A stretch of DNA of 8,800 bases from Leptolinea sp. (GTDB lineage Bacteria > Chloroflexota > Anaerolineae > Anaerolineales > Anaerolineaceae), in NCBI GenBank assembly GCA_022837205.1, contig JALHEL010000160.1:1-8800 (forward strand), given 5' to 3'. The position numbers were made by a program, and so were the translations under genes. Positions 1-7,091 of this stretch are shown piece after piece. The notes below the pieces were generated by a model. The model was given only the letters and a program-made list of their open reading frames with translations. It was not told where the DNA came from and did not search any database. Position 1 is the stretch's first letter. Each line of letters begins with the position of its first letter.

Positions 1-1
1 G

Positions 2-154
2 AAATTGGTGGTTCAAAACGCCAGAGAAATGGGTATGAAAATATTACCGGTCTGTCCTTTCGCACAACGAGAATTCGAAAAAAAGTCCGAATATCAGGAC
101 GTACTTTACCGAAGTGCCGTTGAAAAACCGAGTTCAAGTTGTCCGGTCAAGTAA
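2..154 (+). CDS. GNAT-type N-acetyltransferase, C-terminal part (5' end outside window)
   Basis: This is the last 50 codons of a + strand reading frame that enters from the left edge and ends at TAA 152-154. The visible tail contains an ILPVCPFAQREFEKK stretch followed by SEYQDVLY. This fits the signature at the end of small stand-alone GNAT proteins of the YjdJ/NATD1 kind (about 90-100 residues), in which 'k-i-x-P-x-C-P-[FY]-a' precedes 'x-P-E-Y-x-D-[LV]'. Members of this family probably transfer an acetyl group from acetyl-CoA, but their substrates are mostly unknown. The last residues after the motif (about 14, Ser/Pro-rich) look unstructured. The gene converges on queA with a 62-base gap. 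The acetyl-CoA binding region lies outside the window, so the call rests on the tail motif alone. Confidence 0.72.
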   Translation, partial: KLVVQNAREMGMKILPVCPFAQREFEKKSEYQDVLYRSAVEKPSSSCPVK

Positions 155-216
155 AGAGCCGGTCGAAATTTGATCCGCATCAAAGGAAGATATTTTCCGA
201 AAACGATTGAACTTTT

Positions 217-1254
217 TTATAAAATCAGCATAGCGTCGCCGAAAGAAAAAAATCGATATTTCATATCGATTGCCTGCTGATAGATAGATAATATTTTTTC
301 ACGGCTTGTAAATGCACTGATCATCATTATCAGTGTTGATTTCGGCAGATGAAAATTCGTAATCATTGCATCCACAGCCCGAAATTCATACCCCGGCAAA
401 ATATAGATACCGGTATCTCCGCTGATCGGAATGACACAGTCCGGCGATCCCGCTTTCAGTGCGGCTTGTGCCGCGCTTTCCAGAGTCCGGGCACTTGTCG
501 TCCCGACCGCAACTATGCGATGACCGTTCGCTCGGGTTTCCGTGATTTTTTTTGCGGTATCGGCTGACAGCTCACACCATTCCTTATGAATCCGGTGGGT
601 TTGCGGATCTGCTTCGCTGACGGGCTGGAAAGTGTCTAAACCGACATGCAGCGTGACATCCGCAAAATGAATTTGGCGAGCTTCCAATTTTTGCATCAGC
701 TCTTCCGTAAAATGTAACCCGGCAGTCGGAGCGGCAGCCGAGCCGGCCAGATCTTGTCGGGAATATACCGTTTGATATCTCTCCGGATCCTTCAGACGCT
801 TATGAATATAGGGCGGCAATGGCATCTGTCCGTTTTTTTGCATAAAATCCTCGAAAGGACCGGTAAAACGTATCAAACGACGGGAATTATCCAGGTCTTG
901 AACGATTTCGGCTCTCAGTCCTTCCTCCAAATCAAGAATCGTTCCCTCATGAAGTCTTTTCCCGCCTACCAAAGCTTCCCATGTATCGGGTTCGATCCGT
1001 CTCAAGAGCAATATTTCAGCTTTTCCGCCGGTTTCATGTTTTTTGGCATAGATTCTGGCGGGCAAAACCCGGGTTTGATTCCGGATCAATAAATCTCCCG
1101 GCTCGAGGAAATTTCCGATATCATAAAAATGGCAATGAGTAATTTCATCTGTTTTTCGGTTGTAAACCAAGAGACGGGAAGAATCACGCGGTTCCAAAGG
1201 TGTTTGCGCAATTAATTCAGGAGGAAGATAGTAATCAAAATCCGATGTCTGCAT
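217..1254 (-). CDS. queA: S-adenosylmethionine:tRNA ribosyltransferase-isomerase QueA
   Basis: QueA transfers and isomerises the ribosyl part of S-adenosylmethionine onto the 7-aminomethyl-7-deazaguanine base in the wobble position of tRNA. This gives epoxyqueuosine, the penultimate step of queuosine synthesis in the cytosol. The 345 residues match the usual family length end to end. Visible family blocks are the N-terminal TSDFDYYLPPELIAQTPLEPRD (3-24), MPLPPYI (144-150), ERYQTVYS (158-165), AAAPTAGLHFTEE (173-185), TLHVGLDTFQPV (201-212), GTTSARTLES (251-260) and the C-terminal ITNFHLPKSTL (298-308) with the RFFSFGDAMLI end. The ATG at 1254 starts exactly at the conserved beginning of the family. 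No Shine-Dalgarno sequence precedes it, only an A-rich stretch. The gene follows ruvB on the same strand after 83 bases, an association also seen in other bacteria. No clear terminator follows its TAA. Confidence 0.97.
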   Translation of the reverse strand: MQTSDFDYYLPPELIAQTPLEPRDSSRLLVYNRKTDEITHCHFYDIGNFLEPGDLLIRNQTRVLPARIYAKKHETGGKAEILLLRRIEPDTWEALVGGKRLHEGTILDLEEGLRAEIVQDLDNSRRLIRFTGPFEDFMQKNGQMPLPPYIHKRLKDPERYQTVYSRQDLAGSAAAPTAGLHFTEELMQKLEARQIHFADVTLHVGLDTFQPVSEADPQTHRIHKEWCELSADTAKKITETRANGHRIVAVGTTSARTLESAAQAALKAGSPDCVIPISGDTGIYILPGYEFRAVDAMITNFHLPKSTLIMMISAFTSREKILSIYQQAIDMKYRFFSFGDAMLIL

Positions 1255-1337
1255 ATATTTTGTTTTATTGTTTCTGTGAGGGTATAACGGAAAAAGTAAA
1301 TCGACCGGTCAAGATTCTCGCTATTAAATTCCGTATG

Positions 1338-2372
1338 TTATTCAAATAAAGATCCTTGTTTGGGGGCGTTCTGATCATTATAAGGGATCCCCAAATGTTC
1401 GTACGCTTTTCGCGTAGCATTCCTGCCTTGGGGCGTCCGATCGATGAACCCCAATTGTAAGAGATAAGGTTCGACCACTTCCATCACTGTGTCTGTTTCT
1501 TCGCTGATCGAGGCAGCGATCGTACTGAGGCCGACCGGTCCGCCGTTGTATTTTTCAATAATTGTCAACAGCACACGCCGGTCAACATCATCCAGACCGG
1601 CGACGTCAATATTCATCAGTTCCAAAGCGTCCCGTGAAACTTGCTCGTTGATGGTGCCGTCGGCGCGCACTTGCGCATAGTCCCGGACTCGTCGAAGGAG
1701 ACGCAAGCCGATTCTGGGAGTTCCGCGCGAACGGACGGCAATCTCTTTGATACCGCCGTCGTCAACGGTCACATTCATCTTAACAGCCGCATTCTCGATG
1801 ATCTTTTCCATCGCCGGCTGATCGTAATAATCCAAACGGTAAACAGCGCCGAAACGAGCCCGCAGCGGTGAACTGACCAGCGAAAGACGGGTGGTCGCAC
1901 CGATAACGGTAAAACGCGGGAGTTTTAAACGAATCGAACGGGCGGAAGGTCCTTTGCCGACCATGATATCCAAAACCGAATCTTCCATCGCCGGATAAAG
2001 AATTTCTTCGATGGCGCGATTTAAGCGATGAATTTCATCGATGAATAAAATATCCCCTTCATGAAGATTGGAAAGAATGGCAGCCAAATCCCCGGCTCGT
2101 TCGATTGCCGGACCGGCGGTAACCTTAATGCTGACACCCATTTCATTGGCCAATACGTGCGCCAGTGTGGTCTTTCCCAAACCCGGCGGGCCGTAAAATA
2201 AAACATGATCCAAAGGCTCATTCCGCTGCTTGGCGGCGGTCAATAATATGGAAAGATTTTCACGAATTTGATCCTGCCCGATAATTTCATTTAAGCGCTT
2301 CGGACGCAACGCCAAATCCACTCGGTCATCGGATGAGATGATGCCCGGATTAATCAACCGATCTTTATCCAT
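1338..2372 (-). CDS. ruvB: Holliday junction branch-migration DNA helicase RuvB
   Basis: RuvB is the hexameric AAA+ ATPase that, with RuvA, drives branch migration of Holliday junctions in recombinational repair. The 344 residues match the usual length. The Walker A motif is GPPGLGKT (61-68), Walker B is LFIDE (109-113), sensor 1 is GATT (158-161), the arginine-finger region is PLRARFG (169-175) and sensor 2 is GTPRI (217-221). The winged-helix DNA-binding end carries RTPQGRNATRKAYEHLG (312-328). I chose the ATG at 2372 because the family normally begins shortly before the DRVDLALRPK block. The frame is open for 34 more codons upstream, but those residues look unlike RuvB and overlap the divergent promoter region. 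There is no Shine-Dalgarno sequence; a strong -10 element lies 7 bases upstream, suggesting a leaderless message. ruvA and ruvC are not adjacent here. Confidence 0.97.
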   Translation of the reverse strand: MDKDRLINPGIISSDDRVDLALRPKRLNEIIGQDQIRENLSILLTAAKQRNEPLDHVLFYGPPGLGKTTLAHVLANEMGVSIKVTAGPAIERAGDLAAILSNLHEGDILFIDEIHRLNRAIEEILYPAMEDSVLDIMVGKGPSARSIRLKLPRFTVIGATTRLSLVSSPLRARFGAVYRLDYYDQPAMEKIIENAAVKMNVTVDDGGIKEIAVRSRGTPRIGLRLLRRVRDYAQVRADGTINEQVSRDALELMNIDVAGLDDVDRRVLLTIIEKYNGGPVGLSTIAASISEETDTVMEVVEPYLLQLGFIDRTPQGRNATRKAYEHLGIPYNDQNAPKQGSLFE

Positions 2373-2379
2373 GATTATA

Positions 2380-2388
2380 ATTATATCA
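2380..2388 (-). promoter_or_regulatory. Extended -10 promoter of ruvB, probably giving a leaderless mRNA
   Basis: The minus strand reads TGATATAAT from 2388 to 2380, a perfect TGnTATAAT extended -10 element. Seven bases separate it from the ruvB ATG at 2372, so the usual start distance puts the first transcribed base on or next to the A of the ATG. A second TATAAT (2379-2374) abuts the ATG too closely to serve this start. No good -35 hexamer lies 17 bases upstream, which is tolerable for an extended -10 promoter. Confidence 0.5.
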
Positions 2389-2479
2389 GCGGAAGCCATC
2401 GAGAAATGGCGTTTTGCGACAGAAAGATACTTTTTATCCATTCGGACCTTGCCAGTGTTTTCGGGGTCATACAATCGGA

Positions 2480-2484
2480 AAGGA
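2480..2484 (+). promoter_or_regulatory. Ribosome-binding site deciding the epimerase start
   Basis: AAGGA lies 9 bases before the ATG at 2494. It favours that start over an in-frame ATG at 2338, which would lie inside ruvB and add 52 residues foreign to the epimerase family. A possible -10 (TACAAT, 2470-2475) with TTGCCA (2449-2454) 15 bases upstream lies just before it; the spacing is short, so that promoter is uncertain. Confidence 0.65.
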
Positions 2485-2493
2485 ACAATACTA

Positions 2494-3465
2494 ATGTACG
2501 GTTACAATTTTGCGAAGCATCCGGTATTCGATCAAAAAATGATCTGCCTTTGGTCGGAGAATGATCATGTGCGGAAGACGGAAGCCAAGTTATTACCGGA
2601 ATTCGGATCCAATTTGTGCAGTTACTCGGTGGACGGAATTGAGTTTCTGCATCAAGCTCCAATGCCGGTGATCGGGTCAAAATTCTTCGGCATACCCGTT
2701 TTATATCCGTTTCCGAACCGCATTCGGAATTGCCGGTTCACTTTTGACGGAACGGAATATGTGTTGCCCGATAATGACGGCGGTCGTTCTCTGCACGGAC
2801 TTGTTTATGATACGCCGTTTCAATTTGAGACACCGATCGTCACGGACGATGATATCTCTGTGAAAACCAAATTGGAAATTTTACCCGGACATCCGATCTA
2901 TAAACTGTTTCCGATTGCAAACAGTCTGGAACTTACCTATATTTTGGGCGCGGACGGATTGACCATTCAGGTGAAAGTATCCAACTTGGATCAAGAAAAA
3001 AGATTTCCTTTCGGTTTCGGAATTCACCCTTATTTTAATGTGCTCGGTTTGAAGAGTCAGGTGAAGTTATATGTTCCGGCGAAAAAATGGATGGAAGCGG
3101 TCAATTTGATTCCCACGGGCAGATTGATCGACTTGGATAAGAGTCCGGCTGATTTAAGCAAGCCTACAAAGCTCAGCGGATTGAATTTGGATGAGGTGTG
3201 GTACGGAATGGAACCGAAGAAACCTCAGGCAATCATTTATGAAGCGCTCGGCAAAAAGATGGTTTTATATGCGTCGGATATTTTCACCCACAGCGTCACT
3301 TATACGCCGCCGTTCGAATCGTTTCTGTGTGTCGAAAATCAGACCAATTCAACCGATTGTCATAATCTTTATGCGAAAGGCTTCGAAGAGGAAGCGCATT
3401 TATTGATTCTGAAACCCGGTGAAAGTATCAGCGGAACGATCCGGTTTTGTGTGGAAGATATCTGA
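2494..3465 (+). CDS. Aldose 1-epimerase (mutarotase) family protein
   Basis: This enzyme family interconverts the alpha and beta anomers of free sugars such as glucose or galactose, or related sugar substrates, in the cytosol. The 323 residues match the family size. The catalytic set is visible. His101 is in RSLHGLVYD, and His178 in GFGIHPYF would be the proton donor. Glu281 in FLCVENQT would be the base, and Asp233 in LNLDEVW is the likely sugar-binding aspartate. The sugar-contacting arginine block PFPNRIRN lies at 73-80. There is no signal peptide. The protein may belong to a more distant branch than GalM of the Leloir pathway, so no gene symbol is given and the exact sugar is unknown. It is divergent from ruvB. 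The next gene follows after 148 bases with its own likely promoter, so the two need not be one unit. Confidence 0.88.
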   Translation: MYGYNFAKHPVFDQKMICLWSENDHVRKTEAKLLPEFGSNLCSYSVDGIEFLHQAPMPVIGSKFFGIPVLYPFPNRIRNCRFTFDGTEYVLPDNDGGRSLHGLVYDTPFQFETPIVTDDDISVKTKLEILPGHPIYKLFPIANSLELTYILGADGLTIQVKVSNLDQEKRFPFGFGIHPYFNVLGLKSQVKLYVPAKKWMEAVNLIPTGRLIDLDKSPADLSKPTKLSGLNLDEVWYGMEPKKPQAIIYEALGKKMVLYASDIFTHSVTYTPPFESFLCVENQTNSTDCHNLYAKGFEEEAHLLILKPGESISGTIRFCVEDI

Positions 3466-3529
3466 AATCCGATTGTTCGGTAAATTTTGCTGATCGATAT
3501 TTACCGGATGAGTTGTTCGGAAAAGTGAA

Positions 3530-3602
3530 AATCAGCGGAAGATTTATTTGTTACAATTAGAAAAACCGGCAGGATTGAAAAATATTGAGAAATCCGCTGA
3601 TT
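3530..3602. repeat. 10-bp inverted repeat flanking the promoter of the Pro-rich protein gene
   Basis: The left arm AATCAGCGGA (3530-3539) and the right arm TCCGCTGATT (3593-3602) are perfect reverse complements separated by 53 bases. The arms bracket the likely -10 element, and the right arm ends 11 bases before the ATG, just ahead of the AGAGGT ribosome-binding site (3604-3609). The left arm would lie upstream of the transcription start, so this fits paired operator-like DNA sites better than an RNA hairpin. Chance remains possible. Confidence 0.35.
3549..3557 (+). promoter_or_regulatory. Likely extended -10 promoter of the Pro-rich protein gene
   Basis: TGTTACAAT fits the TGnTAtaAT extended -10 pattern with one mismatch. 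The predicted start, near 3564, leaves a leader of about 50 bases before the ATG at 3614. A -35 hexamer is not evident at the expected distance. The element lies between the two arms of a 10-bp inverted repeat (3530-3539 and 3593-3602). Confidence 0.4.
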
Positions 3603-3613
3603 AAGAGGTAAAT

Positions 3614-4858
3614 ATGGGGAAAAAGAAACAAATGAATTCAATCGGCTCGGGATTGAATTTTGGGGTAGACCCGGAAGCACTTGATTTTTCACAGGATACC
3701 TGGTCGTGGAAAGGTGATATTCCCAATCATCCGATTCAATCCGATGGCTTTTCCTATGATATTGTCGATGAGAACGAAATTGATCGCAATGCGATTTCTC
3801 TCGGTATCATCGGAATGATCATTATCGTTTATAACGCAAAGAGCGCAAAAATTAAAGAAGAGGATGTCCTTCCGGCTTTTCGTGAAGTTATCGGTACCCG
3901 CAACTGGAATACGATTTCCGAAAAAGAAGCCAATCAGATGGCTAAAACTGCTATTTCGAAATTAGTGGACGAAGAAACGAGCGGAGACGTATTTGATTTG
4001 GCATCCTATGCCCCGCTTGAAATCAAACGGGTATTACTGCGGAAGCTTTTTGTGATCGCGCGTTATCGATTGGATCCGGAATATCGGACCGAAGCCGAAC
4101 GCCGAATCACGGAAGATATCGTTCCGTCCATTTTTGCCGACCCGCAAATTGAATTGGCGCTATTAACCGGATTGATTGTCAAACCGAAGCCCAAACAGGA
4201 AGACAAATATACGCGGCAGGAGGAAAAAGCCGAAGAAAGCGAATCCGTTCCTTCCGAAGAAGTACCCGAAATCAAAGGTGAAGAAGAATTGATCATTCCG
4301 GATCGGGATGCGGAAGAAGCGTTACAGGAACGGCTAAAAACACTGTCCAAAGATCAGCCTGTTAAGAAAGCCAAAAAAGAAAAACCGACAACGGAAAAAC
4401 CGGAAGAAGAATACATTCCGTTTTCGGATATGGAGAAAGAATTGGCCGGATCATCTTCACCTGCTGCGGAACCGTTTAACGATGGTTTCGATGAATTCAA
4501 TAAACCGCCGATCGCTCCCGCCGAAAAGATTCCTGCGGTTAAAACCGGCAGCCAAACCCAACAACCGAAACCTTCACAGGTTCCACCGCCCCCCATGCCC
4601 AATATTCCTCGTCCTCCGATTCCGCCGGTGCCCGGAACGTCTCATTATCCGCAGACGCGACCGGAATCGAGCGGTTATCCTTCCTATCCGCAACCGGGGG
4701 AAAGTCGCTCCGGATATCCGGCTCAATCCGGTCCGGGAACTTTTCCTTATCCTCCGCAACCTCAACAGCCGCCGACACGCGGTGCTTATCCTCCGCCCCC
4801 TTATCACGCGCCGTACCCAACCCCGAAAGCCGAAATCCAGATAAGAGTTTACGGATAA
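3614..4858 (+). CDS. Unrecognised protein with helical N-terminal half and proline/tyrosine-rich tail
   Basis: I do not recognise this 414-residue protein. Residues 55-190 look like a compact, mostly helical domain. It has a hydrophobic helix at 60-73, a charged KIKEEDVLPAFREVIG stretch (79-94) and a second hydrophobic helix at 138-150, ending in LALLTGLIV (181-189). The arrangement loosely recalls TerB-like helical domains, but no diagnostic residues support that. Residues 190-310 form an acidic and lysine-rich linker without obvious structure. Residues 318-405 are rich in Pro, Tyr, Gln and Gly with imperfect YP/PPP units. A short tail, KAEIQIRVYG, follows. There is no signal peptide, and the 60-73 segment is short for a membrane span, so a cytosolic location is likely. 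The start is supported by AGAGGT 4 bases upstream. It has its own probable promoter and is closed by a hairpin terminator overlapping the stop codon. It converges on hypE, which implies no functional link with that operon. Confidence 0.85.
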   Translation: MGKKKQMNSIGSGLNFGVDPEALDFSQDTWSWKGDIPNHPIQSDGFSYDIVDENEIDRNAISLGIIGMIIIVYNAKSAKIKEEDVLPAFREVIGTRNWNTISEKEANQMAKTAISKLVDEETSGDVFDLASYAPLEIKRVLLRKLFVIARYRLDPEYRTEAERRITEDIVPSIFADPQIELALLTGLIVKPKPKQEDKYTRQEEKAEESESVPSEEVPEIKGEEELIIPDRDAEEALQERLKTLSKDQPVKKAKKEKPTTEKPEEEYIPFSDMEKELAGSSSPAAEPFNDGFDEFNKPPIAPAEKIPAVKTGSQTQQPKPSQVPPPPMPNIPRPPIPPVPGTSHYPQTRPESSGYPSYPQPGESRSGYPAQSGPGTFPYPPQPQQPPTRGAYPPPPYHAPYPTPKAEIQIRVYG

Positions 4859-4898
4859 ACAACCGCCCCGAAAAAATTAGGGGCGGTTGTTTATCCGT
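4851..4898. terminator. Perfect 19-bp hairpin, bidirectional intrinsic terminator
   Basis: The arms 4851-4869 and 4880-4898 are perfectly complementary over 19 bp around a 10-base loop. The GC-rich core is ACCGCCCC/GGGGCGGT, followed by TGTTTAT on either strand, so the T-rich side works in both directions. The left arm begins in the last Tyr codon of the Pro-rich protein gene and includes its TAA (4856-4858). hypE ends at 4934 on the other strand, so one structure probably ends both converging units. Confidence 0.9.
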
Positions 4899-4933
4899 AT
4901 TTTGCATGTCCGTCTTTCGCCGATAGTATCCAA

Positions 4934-5998
4934 TCAACAGATTCTCGGCAGCATTTCACCCGGCAGAGATTCAAGAATTCGACCGGTACCGAAAGCGGTT
5001 CGAAGCGTTACCGGCGACCGATCGCCGTGGATCACACGTCCGATTACGGCGGCATTTTCTCCGTAGCGAGAGGCGCGGATTGCCGTAAGAGCATCCTGCG
5101 CTTCGACTTCGGGAACAAAAATGACCAGTTTTCCTTCATTGGCAACATACAGAGGATCAAATCCCAATAAATCGCAAATCGATCTTACTTCGGGACGAAT
5201 CGGAACAGCCGTCTCATCGATTTCAACCGATACATGGCTTTGAACAGCAATTTCATTCAACGTTGTACTTAACCCTCCGCGGGTCGGATCCCGTAAAACA
5301 TGGGTATGCGGAGCGGCTCGGCGCAAAGAATTCACGATCTCATTCAAAGGGGCGACATCGGAACGAATATCGGATTCAAAACCCATTTCACCGCGAGCGC
5401 ACAGCACTGCCATCCCGTGGTCACCGATGGTTCCGCTCAGAATAATGGTATCTCCCGTTTGCGCTTTTTCGCCTCCCGGTTGGAAATCATCAACGATCCA
5501 ACCGACACCGCTGGTGTTGATAAATATTCCGTCACCCTTGCCGTGTTCGACGACTTTGGTATCACCGGCGACGATTCGAATTCCGGCTTCTTCCGAACGT
5601 TCCCGCATCGATGCCAATATTTTTTCAAGGTCCGAAAGGGGGAAGCCTTCTTCCAGAATAAATCCCGCGGTTAACCACTGCGGGACCGCACCCGAGGTCA
5701 GCAAATCATTAACCGTACCGCAGACGGACAGCGCTCCGATATCTCCGCCGGGGAAAAAAAGCGGAGAAACAATATGAGAATCGGTTGTCACGGCGATCCT
5801 TTTCGCCTGTCGGGAGATCGGCAGATTTGCGGCGTCATTCCCCTGCGCCAATCCGTCGCTTTCCAAGTATTTGCGGAATGTCTTTTCGATCAGATCGGCG
5901 GTCATTTTTCCGCCGCTGCCATGCCCGGACACAATCCGATCATATGCTTGAATGGGGGCGGGGCAGGTGAATCCTTCGGAAATGTTAAGCCCGGTCAT
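4934..5998 (-). CDS. hypE: [NiFe]-hydrogenase maturation protein HypE
   Basis: HypE accepts a carbamoyl group from HypF on its C-terminal cysteine and dehydrates it with ATP to a thiocyanate. It then passes cyanide to the iron held by HypC and HypD. The 354 residues end in the required PRIC, so Cys354 is the last residue. Other PurM/AIR-synthase-like blocks are GHGSGGKM (25-32), NDAAN (54-58), TTDSHIVSPLFFPGGDIG (71-88, with the nucleotide-binding Asp73), DPTRGGL (237-243) and NEGK (287-290). The frame is open 31 codons further upstream, but that part merely shadows the end of hypD. I chose the ATG at 5998 because GGAGA (6007-6003) sits 4 bases before it and the protein then has family length. 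It overlaps hypD by 14 bases, indicating coupled translation. It is the last gene of the operon. Confidence 0.96.
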   Translation of the reverse strand: MTGLNISEGFTCPAPIQAYDRIVSGHGSGGKMTADLIEKTFRKYLESDGLAQGNDAANLPISRQAKRIAVTTDSHIVSPLFFPGGDIGALSVCGTVNDLLTSGAVPQWLTAGFILEEGFPLSDLEKILASMRERSEEAGIRIVAGDTKVVEHGKGDGIFINTSGVGWIVDDFQPGGEKAQTGDTIILSGTIGDHGMAVLCARGEMGFESDIRSDVAPLNEIVNSLRRAAPHTHVLRDPTRGGLSTTLNEIAVQSHVSVEIDETAVPIRPEVRSICDLLGFDPLYVANEGKLVIFVPEVEAQDALTAIRASRYGENAAVIGRVIHGDRSPVTLRTAFGTGRILESLPGEMLPRIC

Positions 5999-7091
5999 GA
6001 TTTCTCCGGTAACGATAATAAGCGGAACAGGTCCCCTCGCCGGAGACCATCGCGGCTCCCAAAGGGTGTTCCGGCGTGCAAGAAGCGGCAAACGCGGGAC
6101 ATTCCGGTGGGGTTTTCAAACCCCGCAGAATGGCCCCGGCGATGCAGACGTCGGATTCATGGGTTTCCGTTGCCGTAACACCGAATTTCTTTTCGGCGTC
6201 ATAAGCAGAATACTTGTCTTTTAATTTCCAACCGCTGTCGGGGATTATTCCGATTCCGCGCCAATCCCGATCGCAGGGTTCGAATAATTCATGAATAATC
6301 GCCAATGCACCGGCGGTACCTGCCGTTGGAACGCCGCGACTGTACGCATTGCTCACACTCCAACAACCCGTTTCCAGATCCCGAACCACCGTTTCGATTC
6401 CGGCTAACAGGTCGATCGGTTCGAATCCGGTGACGCAGATGGGAACATGATATTTTTCGCTGATCGGAATGTATTCGGATGTGCCCATCACCGCACAGAC
6501 ATGCCCGGCCGCCAGAAATCCTTGGACCCGATTCTGCGGTGAGGAAAGGATCATTTCCAGTGCGGGGGGAACGCAAACTTGTGAAACCAAGACGGAATAA
6601 TTCCGAATTCCTGTTCGGTACGCCTGCAAAATGCTGATACCGTTTGCGGGTGCCGTCGTCTCAAATCCGATGCCGAAAAAAACGACTTCCTTATCCGGGT
6701 TTTCGCGGGCGATTTTAAGCGCATCCAATGCGGCGTAAACGACTCGGATATCACATCCCTGTGCTCTGGCGGCAAACAGATTCCCTGCGGAACCCGGAAC
6801 CCGCAGCATATCCCCGTAGGTGGTCAGAATCACATTCGGAAGCTTGGCCAATGCGATCGCTTCATCCACCAAAGCCAGTGACGTAACACAGACCGGGCAG
6901 CCCGGGCCATGGATAAATTCGATTTGGGACGCGAGCAATTGATCGATACCGGATTGCATTAAAGCGTGGGTTTGCCCGCCGCACATTTCCATGATCACCC
7001 AAGGTCGGGTAATCTCATTTTTCAGCCGTTTCAGAATCCGATCGGCTCTTTCCGGATTTCGAAAAGCGGTAAGGTCAACAGCTGAGTCCAT
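5985..7091 (-). CDS. hypD: [NiFe]-hydrogenase maturation protein HypD
   Basis: HypD, with HypC, is the scaffold on which the Fe(CN)2CO group is assembled before delivery to the hydrogenase large subunit. It is a 368-residue iron-sulfur protein. Motifs visible are MCGGQTHAL (36-44, Cys37), the redox pair GPGCPVC (62-68, Cys65/Cys68), GIGFETTAPA (140-149), TGFEPIDLL (221-229), WRGIGIIPDSG (277-287) and the C-terminal block with Cys316, Cys331, Cys338 and Cys355, the candidate [4Fe-4S] ligands. Around Cys316 the sequence is CIAG; the form I know best has a cysteine directly before that glycine, so the ligand may be shifted. The start is taken at ATG 7091 (MDSAVDL), with GGAT 7 bases upstream. 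An ATG 3 codons earlier is possible; the ATG at 7163 reads through hypC out of frame and is unlikely. It overlaps the hypC end by 17 bases and the hypE start by 14. Confidence 0.96.
   Translation of the reverse strand: MDSAVDLTAFRNPERADRILKRLKNEITRPWVIMEMCGGQTHALMQSGIDQLLASQIEFIHGPGCPVCVTSLALVDEAIALAKLPNVILTTYGDMLRVPGSAGNLFAARAQGCDIRVVYAALDALKIARENPDKEVVFFGIGFETTAPANGISILQAYRTGIRNYSVLVSQVCVPPALEMILSSPQNRVQGFLAAGHVCAVMGTSEYIPISEKYHVPICVTGFEPIDLLAGIETVVRDLETGCWSVSNAYSRGVPTAGTAGALAIIHELFEPCDRDWRGIGIIPDSGWKLKDKYSAYDAEKKFGVTATETHESDVCIAGAILRGLKTPPECPAFAASCTPEHPLGAAMVSGEGTCSAYYRYRRNHDRA
6001..6007 (-). promoter_or_regulatory. Ribosome-binding site of hypE inside hypD
   Basis: The minus strand reads GGAGAAA ending 2 bases before the ATG at 5998. 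It lies within the last codons of hypD and sets the hypE start. The same GGAGAAA string precedes hypC. Confidence 0.7.

Noticed and set aside
155..216. Search for a terminator between the acetyltransferase tail and queA
   Set aside because: Only a 4-5 bp GGAA/TTCC hairpin and a separate run of six Ts are present, not joined in a usual terminator layout.
1281..1312. Possible promoter before queA (TTGACC and TTATAC on the minus strand)
   Set aside because: The spacer is 19 bases and the -10 is weak, so it is not convincing enough to list as a feature.
2373..2474. 34-residue N-terminal extension of RuvB
   Set aside because: It lacks family similarity, covers the divergent promoter region, and its upstream ATGs have poor start contexts; the shorter start gives a normal RuvB length.
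3478..3506. 8-bp hairpin (CGGTAAAT/ATTTACCG) just after the epimerase stop
   Set aside because: It is AT-rich, with a 13-base loop and no T-tract after it. It may be a weak structure but is not supported as a terminator.
4482..4844. 120-residue open frame on the + strand, plus overlapping minus-strand frames over 4354-4937
   Set aside because: They lie within the Pro-rich coding region, whose CCG/CCT-rich codons keep other frames open. The products are low-complexity Arg-rich strings without family features.
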